Shown here: positions 33,061-43,555 of the stretch, in pieces
How the letters are laid out: the number at the start of each line of letters is the position of its first letter
Numbering within the stretch: position 1 is the first letter of the stretch
NCBI RefSeq assembly: GCF_964340395.1
Contig: NC_135571.1
Coordinates: 7,180,453 to 7,244,452 of the forward strand
DNA: 64,000 nucleotides
Direction: 5' to 3'
DNA from: Glandiceps talaboti
Taxonomy: Eukaryota > Hemichordata > Enteropneusta > Spengelidae
Made by a program: the position numbers and the translations under genes
The notes under the pieces: generated by a model
What the model saw: the letters and a program-made list of their open reading frames with translations, nothing else
Database searches by the model: none
Told to the model about the DNA's origin: nothing

Positions 33061-35285
33061 TAACATACACATGTATAGGTACTTCATTTCAGGGTACCAT
33101 TATTGTTGTAAGTAAAGTGTGTAATATACATGTATATACTTCATTTCAGGGCACCATTATTGTTGTAAGTAAAGTGTGTAATATACATGTATACACTTCA
33201 TTTCAGGGTACCATTATTGTTGTAAGTAAAGTGTGTAATATACATGTATATACTTCATTTCAAGGCACCATTATTGTTGTAAGTAAAGTGTGTAATATAC
33301 ATGTATATACTTCATTTCAGGGCAACATTATTGTTGTAAGTAAAGTGTGTAATATACATGTATACACTTCATTTCAGGGCACCATTATTGTTGTAAGTAA
33401 AGTGTGTAATATACATGTATATACTTCATTTCAGGGTACCATTATTGTTGTAAGTAAAGTGTGTAATATACATGTATATACTTCATTTCAGGGTACCATT
33501 ATTGTTGTAAGTAAAGTGTGTAATATACATGTATACACTTCATTTCAGGGCACCATTATTGTTGTAAGTAAAGTGTGTAATATACATGTATACACTTCAT
33601 TTCAGGGTACCATTATTGTTGTAAGTAAAGTGTGTAATATACATGTATATACTTCATTTCAGGGTACCATTATTGTTGTAAGTAAAGTGTGTAATATACA
33701 TGTATATACTTCATTTCAGGGTACCATTATTGTTGTAAGTAAAGTGTGTAATATACATGTATATACTTCATTTCAGGGCAACATTATTGTTGTAAGTAAA
33801 GTGTGTAATATACATGTATATACTTCATTTCAGGGTACCATTATTGTTGTAAGTAAAGTGTGTAATATACATGTATATACTTCATTTCAGGGTACCATTA
33901 TTGTTACAAGTAAAGTGTGTAATATACATGTATATACTTCATTTCAGGGTACCATTATTGTTGTAAGTAAAGTGTGTAATATACATATATATACTTCATT
34001 TCAGGGTACCATTATTGTTGTAAGTAAAGTGTGCAATATACATGTATACACTTCATTTCAGGGTACCATTATTGTTGTAAGTAAAGTGTGTAATATACAT
34101 GTATACACTTCATTTCAGGGTAACATTATTGTTGTAAGTAAAGTGTGTAACATACATGTATACACTTCATTTCAGGGTACCATTATTGTTGTAAGTAAAG
34201 TGTGTAATATATACATGTATATACTTCATTTCAGGGTACCATTATTGTTGTAAGTAAAGTGTGTAATATACATGTATATACTTCATATCAGGGTACCATT
34301 ATTGTTGTAAGTAAAGTGTGTAATATACATGTATACACTTCATTTCAGGGTACCATTATTGTTGTAAGTAAAGTGTGTAATATACATGTATATACTTCAT
34401 ATCAGGGTACCATTATTGTTGTAAGTAAAGTGTGTAATATACATGTATATACTTCATTTCAGGGTACCATTATTGTTGTAAGTAAAGTGTGTAATATACA
34501 TGTATATACTTCATTTCAGGGTACCATTATTGTTGTAAGTAAAGTGTGTAATATACATGTATATACTTCATTTCAGGGTACCATTATTGTTGTAAGTAAA
34601 GTGTGTAATATACATGTATATACTTCATTTCAGGGTACCATTATTGTTGTAAGTAAAGTGTGTAATATACATGTATACACTTCATTTCAGGGTACCATTA
34701 TTGTTGTAAGTAAAGTGTGTAATGTACATGTATATACTTCATATCAGGGTACCATTATTGTTGTAAGTAAAGTGTGTAATATACATGTATATACTTCATT
34801 TCAGGGTACCATTATTGTTGTAAGTAAAGTGTGTAATATACATGTATACACTTCATTTCAGGGTACCATTATTGTTGTAAGTAAAGTGTGTAATATACAT
34901 GTATATACTTCATTTCAGGGCAACATTATTGTTACAAGTAAAGTGTGTAATATACATGTATACACTTCATTTCAGGGTACCATTATTGTTGTAAGTAAAG
35001 TGTGTAATATACATGTATATACTTCATTTCAGGGTACCATTATTGTTGTAAGTAAAGTGTGTAATATACATGTATACACTTCATTTCAGGGTACCATTAT
35101 TGTTGTAAGTAAAGTGTGTAATATACATGTATACACTTCATTTCAGGGCAACATTATTGTTGTAAGTAAAGTGTGTAACATACATGTATACACTTCATTT
35201 CAGGGCAACATTATTGTTACAAGTAAAGTGTGTAATATACATGTATACACTTCATTTCAGGGCAACATTATTGTTGTAAGTACTA
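33061..35285 (+). repeat. 57-bp minisatellite, 39 boxes, each flanked by a consensus splice acceptor and donor
   Basis: The unit is a 15-nt box (GGTACCATTATTGTT or GGCAACATT variants) then 42 nt running from GTAAGT to TTCATTTCAG. From the first box at 33093 to the last at 35261 is 2168 bp: 38 units of 57 bp plus one 2-bp insertion near 34205, which is why the open frame breaks at about 34255. Every unit keeps the AG acceptor; all but three (near 33905, 34934 and 35219) keep the GTAAGT donor. 57 and 15 are both multiples of three, so the array is open in frame and box skipping would preserve phase. Long open frames across it are a result of the period, not evidence of coding. Confidence 0.93.
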
Positions 35286-35454
35286 GAAGCTATAGCTGTC
35301 AAAGATGGTGAGCAAAAGAACTACAAACCTGAAACACATACAACTGTTATTGGGTTCCATGAAGCACCTCTTTTGTTTGAAAGAAATCAGAATCTATCCT
35401 TAGCACAGTATTCTGTTGGAATGAAAAGTGGATCATGGAGGTGCAACAGATGAA
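35286..35454 (+). pseudogene. Unidentified coding-like segment after the 57-bp array
   Basis: One frame reads EAIAVKDGEQKNYKPETHT, VIGFHEAPLLFERNQN and LSLAQYSVGMKSG before a stop. A neighbouring frame then reads KVDHGGATDE up to a GTAAGT donor at 35455. This looks like a once-coding exon with a frameshift near 35430. I do not recognise the family with confidence. Confidence 0.3.
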
Positions 35455-35574
35455 GTAAGTAACGTTTGTACCTGTCGCGAGTATTTTAAATGTATTTTCA
35501 CATTGCACCCCTGTATGTGATAGAAATAAACTATTTGTTGCTTTTATGATATTGTCCAATATTAGTGTACAATA

Positions 35575-35940
35575 TAATAATAATAAATAATAATAATGTT
35601 GGTTTTTATATAGCGCTTTCCCACTTTGTGCTCAAAGTGCTTTATAATAATTACCCCTAGCACGGATCTATATCGGCACAACGACCCTTTATACTTCCTT
35701 AACTCCCTAGGGAGCATACAATCCATTGCAGCCTTTATAAGCACATAGGATTAAAGCATTCACATTGCAACCTCTATCCTACCAGGTCCCCAATTATACA
35801 GGTGGGATTGACTGAGACACAGTTCAAATCTTGCCCAAGGACTTTAGCCACTCAGAAACAAACAGCAGCAATGGGGCTCAAACCCGCAACCTGTAGATTC
35901 CAAGCCGGCCACTCAGTAACCATTCGACCATCATGACTCC
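35575..35940 (-). mobile_element. tRNA-derived SINE with L2-like tail, copy 1
   Basis: On minus the element starts with a tRNA-like head: a box A-like TGGTCGAATGGTTA and a box B-like GGTTTGAGCCC. The body includes GGGACCTGGTAGGATAGAGG. It ends AAAGCGCTATATAA-like (GGGAAAGCGCTATATAAAAA) followed by ATTATTATT, resembling the tail shared by L2-clade LINEs and their SINE partners. Confidence 0.75.
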
Positions 35941-36725
35941 ACAACCTGCAACCTGTAGATTCCAAGCCAGCCCAGCCACTCTAACCATTCACCCATCATG
36001 ACCACAACCTGCAACCTGCAGATTCCAAGCCAGCCACCCTACCATTCACCCATCATGACTCAACAACCTGCAAACTGTAGATTCCAAGCCAGCCACTCTA
36101 ACCATTCACCCATCATGACTCCACAACCTGCAACCTGTAGATTCCAAGCCAGCCACTCTAACCATTCCCCCATCATGACTACACAACCTGCAACCTGCAG
36201 ATTCAAAGCCAGCCACTCTAACCATTCACCCATCATGACCACACAACCTGCAACCTGTAGATTCCAAGCCAACCACTCTAACCATTCACCCATCATGACT
36301 ACACAACCTGCAACCTGTAGATTCCAAGCCAGCCACTCTAACCATTCACCCATCATGACTACACAACCTGCAACCTGTTGATTCCAAGCCAGCCACTCTA
36401 ACCATTCACCCATCATGACTACACAACCTGCGACCTGTAGCAAGCCAGCCACTCTAGCCATTCACCCATCATGACTACACAACCTGCAACCTGTAGATTC
36501 AAAGCCAGCCACTCTAACCATTCACCATGGCATCATGATGCCAAACCTGTAGATTCCAAGCTTGCCACTCTAGACATTCACCCATCATGACTCCACAATT
36601 AACCTGTAACCATGCTGTAGATTCCAAGCCAGCCACTCTAACAGCCACTCTAACATCATGATGCCACAACCTGTAGATTGCAAGCCGGCCACTCTAACCA
36701 TTCGCCCATCATGACTCCACAATAC
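35941..36725. repeat. 60-bp minisatellite expanded from the SINE head
   Basis: About 13 units built on AACCTGCAACCTGTAGATTC, CAAGCCAGCCACTCTAACCA and TTCACCCATCATGACT. The same sequence is the tRNA-like head of the adjoining SINE (35875-35940), so the array grew from it. Long open frames on both strands reflect the 60-bp period. Confidence 0.9.
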
Positions 36726-36918
36726 CATAAGAATAACAAGCAGTTTAGATAAGTCCTAACTAATTATTATTATTATTATTGAATAATTGACCATTATTTG
36801 AGTCAATATTAATATATCATAAGTATAAAAACTGGCAATGTAGTGTCATTGAAAAGAGGATATTGTTGTAGAAATTTAAAAAATGACACTTTCTGACAAG
36901 AATTAGTAATTATCATAG

Positions 36919-37215
36919 TGCTACCAGATACAACATTTTTGTTCACAAACTGCGATGTCATAGAACGACTGACATCAGCATCCAAGACACCCTGCGAAGA
37001 GTATGCTCAGGCTTGTGAGAATACTTCACCACAAATTTTATTCAACGTAATTTTTTTTCATTATTTCCTTCAGACAATATCTATCTTGAAAAAAATGTGC
37101 TGCTGTGTGTCAAACACTAGAATTCACAGAAATAAGAAGGAGCTTGTGGAAGCATTCCAAAATGCACAAAGAATTATTCAACAAGCAAGTTTGTCAAGTC
37201 ATCAAGCAGAAAGGT
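36919..37215 (+). CDS. Unidentified coding-like segment(s)
   Basis: An open frame follows an AG at 36917-36918: LPDTTFLFTNCDVIERL, TPCEEYAQACENTSPQ, then, after a TTTCCTTCAG acceptor-like site (ending 37073), KKMCCCVSNTRIHRNKK and VEAFQNAQRIIQQASL. It looks coding in composition, but exon joins to neighbours are not phase-consistent. Possibly a relic of a gene or of a transposon protein. Confidence 0.28.
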
Positions 37216-37676
37216 AGTGAAACTGTCTTGTTAACTCTTCCAAGTTAACTTTGTAATACAGTCAGTGTCAAAAGGGAAATGATAACCTTGTAGTCTTCAC
37301 TTCCAAAATTGGTCCACCAGGGACTATAACTGGAAAGTTCTGATGAGAGGGGTTGTGGGCGTATAGATGGACCTTGTGGGGTACATGCTGGTGAAATACA
37401 AGCCTACGTTAAAAGTTATGCAGGAAGTAGCTAGCTAAAAACACATCCACTCTTGTCAGAGCTGCCCTCTTTTGACCTCATGCCATGCAGAAGAAAGTAA
37501 GACTTCTGTCAGTCCAAACAATGACAGTGCAATTGTCAGACCCTGTAAATAAAATAGCTATAACCAATAAGAGTGACAGCAGCACTAATACTAATACTAA
37601 CCCCATTACTACCAATCATATTCCTAATTTCCCCCAATGCTCTGATTCTAAGAGATGGATTCTAATGTAACTCAAT
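37216..37676. other. Unassigned spacer
   Basis: Nothing supportable; a short open frame near 37485-37670 has low-complexity Asn/Thr content. Confidence 0.3.
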
Positions 37677-39590
37677 ACAGCCAGGCAACAAGTGTATACC
37701 AAGACATCTACTAGTTCCATCATAGCCAGGCTATAAGAGTATACTATAGATGTATATAGTGCGATCATAGCCAGGCAGTAAGTGTATACGTAAGACATAG
37801 ATGTCTATAGTGCCATTACAGCCAGGCAGTAAGTGTATACTAAGACATAGATGTCTATAGTGCCATCATAGCCAGGCAATAAGTGTATACTAAGACATAG
37901 ATGTCTATAGTGCTATCATAGCCAGGCAGTAAGTGTATACTAAGACATAGATGTCTATAGTGCTATCATAGCCAGGCTATAAGTGTATACTAAGACATAG
38001 ATGTCTATAGTGCCATCATAGCCAGGCAATAAGTGTATACTAAGACATAGATGTCTATAGTGCTAGCATAGCCAGGCTATAAGTGTATACTAAGACATAG
38101 ATGTCTATAGTGCCATCATAGCCAGGCTATAAGTGTATACTAAGACATAGATGTCTATAGTGCCATCATAGCCAGGCAATAAGTGTATACCAAGACATAT
38201 ATATCTACTAGTGCCATCATAGCCAGGCAGTAAGTGTATACTTAGACATATATGTCTATAGTGCCATCATAGCCAGGCAATAAGTGTATACTAAGACATA
38301 GATGTCTACTAGTTCCATCATAGCCAGACTATAAGTGTATACCTAAGACATAGATGTCTATAGTGCCATCATAGCCAGGCTATAAGTGTATACTAAGACA
38401 TAGATGTCTATAGTGCCATCATAGCCAGGCTATAAGTGTATACTAAGACATAGATGTCTATAGTGCCATCATAGCCAGGCAATAAGTGTATACTAAGACA
38501 TAGATGTCTATAGTGCCATCAAAGCCAGGCAGTAAGTGTATACCTAAGACATAGATGTATATAGTGCTATCATAGCCAGGCAGTAAGTGTATACTAAGAC
38601 ATAGATGTCTATAGTGCCATCATAGCCAGGCTATAAGTGTATACCAAGACATAGATGTCTATAGTTCCATCATAGCCAGGCTATAAGTGTATACTAAGAC
38701 ATAGATGTCTATAGTGCCATCATAGCCAGGCAGTAAGTGTATACTAAGACATAGATGTCTATAATGCCATCATAGCCAGGCTATAAGTGTATACTAAGAC
38801 ATAGATGTCTATAGTGCCATCATAGCCAGGCTATAAGTGTATACTAAGACATAGATGTCTAAAGTGCTATCATAGCCAGACTATAAGTGTATACTAAGAC
38901 ATAGATGTCTAAAGTGCCATCATAGCCAGGCTATAAGTGTATACTAAGACATAGATGTCTAAAGTGCCGTCATAGCCAGGCTACAAGTGTATACCAAGAC
39001 ATAGATGTCTATAGTGCCATCATAGCCAGGCTATAAGTGTATACTAAGACATAGATGTCTATAGTGCCATCATAGCCAAACTATAAGTGTATACTAAGAC
39101 ATAGATGTCTATAGTGCCATCATAGCCAGACTATAAGTGTATACCAAGACATAGATGTCTATAGTGCCATCATAGCCAGGCAATAAGTGTATACTAAGAC
39201 ATAGATGTCTATAGTGCCATCATAGCCAGGCCATAAGTGTATACTAAGACATAGATGTCTATAGTGCCATCATAGCCAGGCTATAAGTGTATACTAAGAC
39301 ATAGATGACTATAGTGCCATCATAGCCAGGCAATAAGTGTATACTAAGACATAGATGTCTATAGTGCCATCATAGCCAGGCAATAAGTGTATACTAAGAC
39401 ATAGATGTCTATAGTGCCATCATAGCCAGGCAATAAGTGTATACTAAGACATAGATGACTATAGTGCCATCATAGCCAGGCTATAAGTGTATACTAAGAC
39501 ATAGATGTCTATAGTGCCATCATAGCCAGGCAGTAAGTGTATACTAAGACATAGATGTCTATAGTGCCATCATAGCCAGGCAAGACATAG
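37677..39590. repeat. 50-bp minisatellite, about 38 units
   Basis: Unit: CATAGCCAGGCAATAAGTGT, ATACTAAGACATAGATGTCT, ATAGTGCCAT. Each unit contains a small palindrome (AGACATAGATGTCT). Variants GGCAGTAAGT, GGCTATAAGT and GGCAATAAGT are intermixed, so only some units carry a GTAAGT donor-like word. Confidence 0.95.
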
Positions 39591-39636
39591 ATGAGTGTAC
39601 AACTTGTAAATGCTCTTGTATATTTCTGTCTTTCAG

Positions 39637-39832
39637 ATCACGTACGTACATCATGTATTTATAGAAGACTGCCTTGATGCTCATATAATTTCTGTATGTA
39701 CGGAAGAACATTTTGGTCTCTCATCATTGGATGACAAGCCCACCAGAAGTATTCCACCAAGGAAAAATTCTCAGTTGAAATGTACAAATGGATTATCAAC
39801 AAGGGATAGTTGTACTCAATCAGCATCTAAAG
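39637..39832 (+). CDS. Unidentified coding-like exon after the 50-bp array
   Basis: A good acceptor (TTTCTGTCTTTCAG) opens a frame: ITYVHHVFIEDCLDAHI, VCTEEHFGLSSLDDK, SQLKCTNGLSTRDSC. The reading frame stops soon after 39832, where LINE-derived sequence takes over in another frame. No family recognised. Confidence 0.27.
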
Positions 39833-39839
39833 CCAGGTT

Positions 39840-40590
39840 GTTGTTGATGTCACAGATATAAGACAAGGCATTACTAAAAGAGATCAAACTGCTAGTTTGA
39901 TTACTGATATGAAAGCAGATGGCAAACAGTATCAATGTAATGTTCAAAGGATCATCTCTCGTACCAAGAAGTTTGAACACATTTCTCCAGTTCTCTACCA
40001 CTACAAACTACTGAACTTGCAAAGGATCTTGGAGTAAACGTTGATACAGAACTGGAATTCACAAAGCACATTGAAAAACAAGTCAACAAGGCAAATCAGA
40101 TTCTTGGGTTGTTGAGAAGATCTTACACCCATCTTGAAAAAGACTCTGCACTTGTGCCTCCCCATTTGGAATATGTCAAGGTTGTGTGGTCACCTCGGTT
40201 TACTAAAGATTTTAACTTTATAATTGGAAATTTTCTTAGGAGAACCACCAAATAACTTGGAGAACTACGTGATTTAAGTTATGAGGACCGGCTAGCACAT
40301 CTGGAAATCCCAAGTATGTTGTGTAGGAGAAAAAGAAGTGTGGAAATATCTAAATGGAAAATATAATGTTAACCAGCATCTCCAACATCGCGACCTACAA
40401 TGTGTCACCCAGAGGTCATGCACTCAAACTTGTGGAAGTTCAAAATCCATGAGTGCAAACTACTTTTCAAACCGAGCCATTACCACCTGGAACAACTTAC
40501 CTGCTGCTGTTGTTGTAACATCACCAACTTTAAATACTTTCAGAAACAGTCTAGACACATATTGGAATGACTATAAGTATATAACAGACT
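39840..40590 (+). pseudogene. LINE 3'-end relics (non-LTR retrotransposon ORF2 tails)
   Basis: Two fragments. 39840-40018 has RIISRTKKFEHISPVLYH, the R-x-x-F-x-H-I-x-P-V-L motif of LINE ORF2 tails. 40019-40575 reads DLGVNVDTELEFTKHI, KANQILGLLRRSYTHL, PHLEYVKVVWSP, LRDLSYEDRLAHLEIP and FSNRAITTWNNLP across frames with stops and shifts, a classic ORF2 C-terminal end. 5'-truncated and dead. Confidence 0.75.
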
Positions 40591-40769
40591 CCAGTGTTTT
40601 TTTACCACTAATCAGCATTTACTGTATCTTGTTTACCATATCATCTCACAGTTCAAAGTTGTACATATGTTTTTATTTTATTATCAATCTGAACTCTACA
40701 AGTAATTACTGTCTTGAACTTTGTAAAAAAAAACTTGGACTTTGTGATGAACACTCGGATCATGAACTA

Positions 40770-40771
<2 letters not shown>

Positions 40772-40853
<82 letters not shown>

Positions 40854-40905
40854 CTTGGACTTTGTGGACCATGAACTAATTCACACACACACACACACAC
40901 ACACA
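40772..40905. repeat. (CA)n microsatellites in two blocks with duplicated flank
   Basis: CA runs at about 40772-40851 and 40883-40905. The flank AACTTGGACTTTGTG with CATGAACTAATTCACACA is repeated between them, so flank and CA tract were duplicated together. Confidence 0.93.
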
Positions 40906-41309
40906 CTTTGTTACTAAATGTATGTTTTGGTGATTGATTGTTTTTTGGACAATTTGACATTGATCAGCTCATAGGCTATTAGTCTTTTTTTGCTCTAATT
41001 TGATATGATATTATAATTAAGCTTCTTCTCAAGTCACAAGGGTCAAATGTAACATTTCAGTCTGCATAACTTGCTTGCAAATCTGCCCAAGTTGTAGATG
41101 GGATTAAACATATTCTCATGGTGCAGTCAGAAACAAAAAGGAAATCTCGCAAAACACCAAAGGTAGATAAAAATAGTGATGTACAAAAAATTGTCAACAG
41201 AGTTGAATGAAGATTATTCATTTTTGTCTGGGAAGGCAAATTGAGTCTTTTCAAAGATTTCAAGATCCCATTGATAGTGAAAACTTGACACCGTACAATT
41301 TCATAAATG

Positions 41310-41990
41310 GATCTCATCTTTCAAGTCAATTTTGCAACCAGAGAAATATTTAACTTGTGTCTATCCATGTAAATTTAGAATTGCAATGTCTAGATTTCGT
41401 TGTTCTTCTCATGATTTGAATATTTAGAAAAATTGACACCGAACAATTTCATAAATGGATAAAATGGATAAAGAATGAAAGATCAATTGTGCAATTCAAA
41501 CTTGAATTCATGAAATGACGTCCTGCCCAAAACTACGAACTTACTCATCTTTCATGTCAATTTTGCAACCTGAGAAATATTTAAGTTGTGTCTATCCATG
41601 TAAATTTAGAATTGCAATGTCTAGATGCCGTTGTTCCTCTCATGATTTGAATATTTAGAGAGGAAGACACCAAACCATGTCAGAAAACTTATGTTATTGT
41701 AATTTCTGCAGCTAATAGACAATGTTTCTGTTATAGAAAACTAGTATCATTCCTAGCATTCTGTCCTCCTTATGATGAACTAAGAGGGAAATTCCTCCCA
41801 AGGTGATTTTACGAAAACCCTTCATATGATACATTTATCACTGGTAAGCTCACAAAATGTCACAAAGTTAAATTAGTTGACACGTTTCAATTATTATTCT
41901 TTCAAAGTGAAAACCTAACTTTCATACAGTGCTTCCATTATTTATTTTTCTGAACTGTATATTTTGTGTTGTATAAGCTCTTTGGGCATG
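41310..41990 (+). pseudogene. LINE ORF2 C-terminal relic with an internal tandem duplication
   Basis: The plus frame near 41620-41920 reads RCSSHDLNIERGRH, FLAFCPPYDELRGKFL and YENPSYDTFI, matching the cysteine/histidine-containing end of many LINE ORF2 proteins. The segment 41310-41440 is repeated at 41545-41670 (shared GTGTCTATCCATGTAAATTT and AGAATTGCAATGTCTAGAT). Stops throughout. Confidence 0.6.
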
Positions 41991-42160
41991 TGGCCTCAAA
42001 AAAAGATAAAAAAGGCACTGAAGGACAGGGCAGATCATGAACTTACTTTTTGATATTTAGTAAACACATGTACCACAATGACAATCAAATGTATTACATG
42101 TAATGTACTGATGGTTTATTTGAAACGTCATCCTGAAAATGAAATCATGTTAAAAATTAA

Positions 42161-42537
42161 CATACATACATGCATATACATACATACATACATACATACA
42201 TACATACATACATACATACATACATACATACATACATACATGCATGCATACATACATACATACATACATGCATACATACATACATACATGCATGCATGCA
42301 TGTATGCATACATACATACATGCATGCATACATGCATGCATGCATGCATGCATACATACATACATACATACATACATACATACATACATACATACACACA
42401 TACACACATACACACATACACACATACATACATACATACATACATACATACATACATACATACATACATACATACACACATACACACATACACACATACA
42501 CACATACATACATACATACATACATACATACATACAT

Positions 42538-42574
<37 letters not shown>

Positions 42575-42655
42575 TACATACATACATACATACATACATA
42601 CATACATACATACATACATACATACACACATACACACATACATACATACATACAT

Positions 42656-42706
<51 letters not shown>

Positions 42707-42748
42707 TACATACATACATACATACATACATACATACATACATACATA
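42161..42748. repeat. (TACA)n compound microsatellite, nearly 600 bp
   Basis: TACA units with TGCA and CACA variants organised in higher-order blocks. Long His/Tyr/Thr or Cys/Val/Tyr open frames in all phases come from the repeat. Confidence 0.97.
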
Positions 42749-42780
42749 AGTAAATAAATAAAGAATTTGAAAAAAGTTTG

Positions 42781-43025
42781 AAATCGTGTGTGTCTGTGAG
42801 TGTGTGTGTGACTCTATCTGCCTGTCTCTGTCCGCATGACTGTCCAGTCCTAGCTGTCTATCTGTCTGACTTCCTTCCTGCCTGCCTGTCTGTCTGTCTG
42901 TTGTCTGTCTGCATGACTTCCTGCTTGTCTGTGTGTATGTATGTATGTATGATGTATATATGTATGTATGCATGCATGTATGTATGTATGTATGTGTGTG
43001 TGTATGTACATGTATGTCTGTGTGT
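42781..43025. repeat. TG/TCTG/TGTA-rich microsatellite
   Basis: Mixed (TG)n, (TCTG)n and (TATG)n runs, in opposite base sense to the neighbouring TACA array. Confidence 0.9.
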
Positions 43026-43555
43026 TTTAATGGACCTGGTGCACTGAGAACAGATACATAATACAAATTCTGTTCTAAATGTGTTTATTTTATTCATTTA
43101 TAACGAAAGTTTAATTTTCACATGGTACATTGTTAGAGTTTATAAATGAAATATTTCGATCCCCTTCTCATTATGAAACTTTCTCAAATGTAATCTACTT
43201 TGGCATTGTACATTTGCTGTTATTTGCAACTCTTACCTAACAAGTGACTGTCCTTTTCACTCTGGAAGAAGAGGCAAATTCGGAATGATTCACCTTTAAA
43301 AAAAACATGAACTTTTTGAGTAGATTCTAGAAAGTTTAGGATAAATTATATGAAAAATTCATAGAAATATAAACTGACTATGTTAGACTTTCTTTATACA
43401 TTCATCATTTCTTTCAAATCCACGAGCGCATTCACAATGGTTTTCATAGTCTGGTTAATATGAATGTGTAAAAACAGACGATCTGGCATGAAAGAGAGGA
43501 TATTTGTTGCTGGAACATACACCCTTGGCGCAGAAGTGAAGGAAGGCTATGCAAT

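Noticed and set aside
33012-35311. Two long open frames (413 and 350 codons) with a 19-residue repeat
   Set aside because: They arise because the 57-bp period is a multiple of three. There is no start context or non-repeat domain, and the frame breaks at one 2-bp insertion.
35998-36461. Long repetitive open frames on both strands
   Set aside because: Result of the 60-bp minisatellite period; the same DNA is a SINE head.
33061-39590. CRISPR-like array
   Set aside because: Units are contiguous tandem repeats without unique spacers, in a eukaryotic intron-bearing genome.
42078-43066. His/Thr/Tyr and Cys/Val/Tyr-rich open frames up to 312 codons
   Set aside because: Translations of TACA/TGTA microsatellite in all phases.
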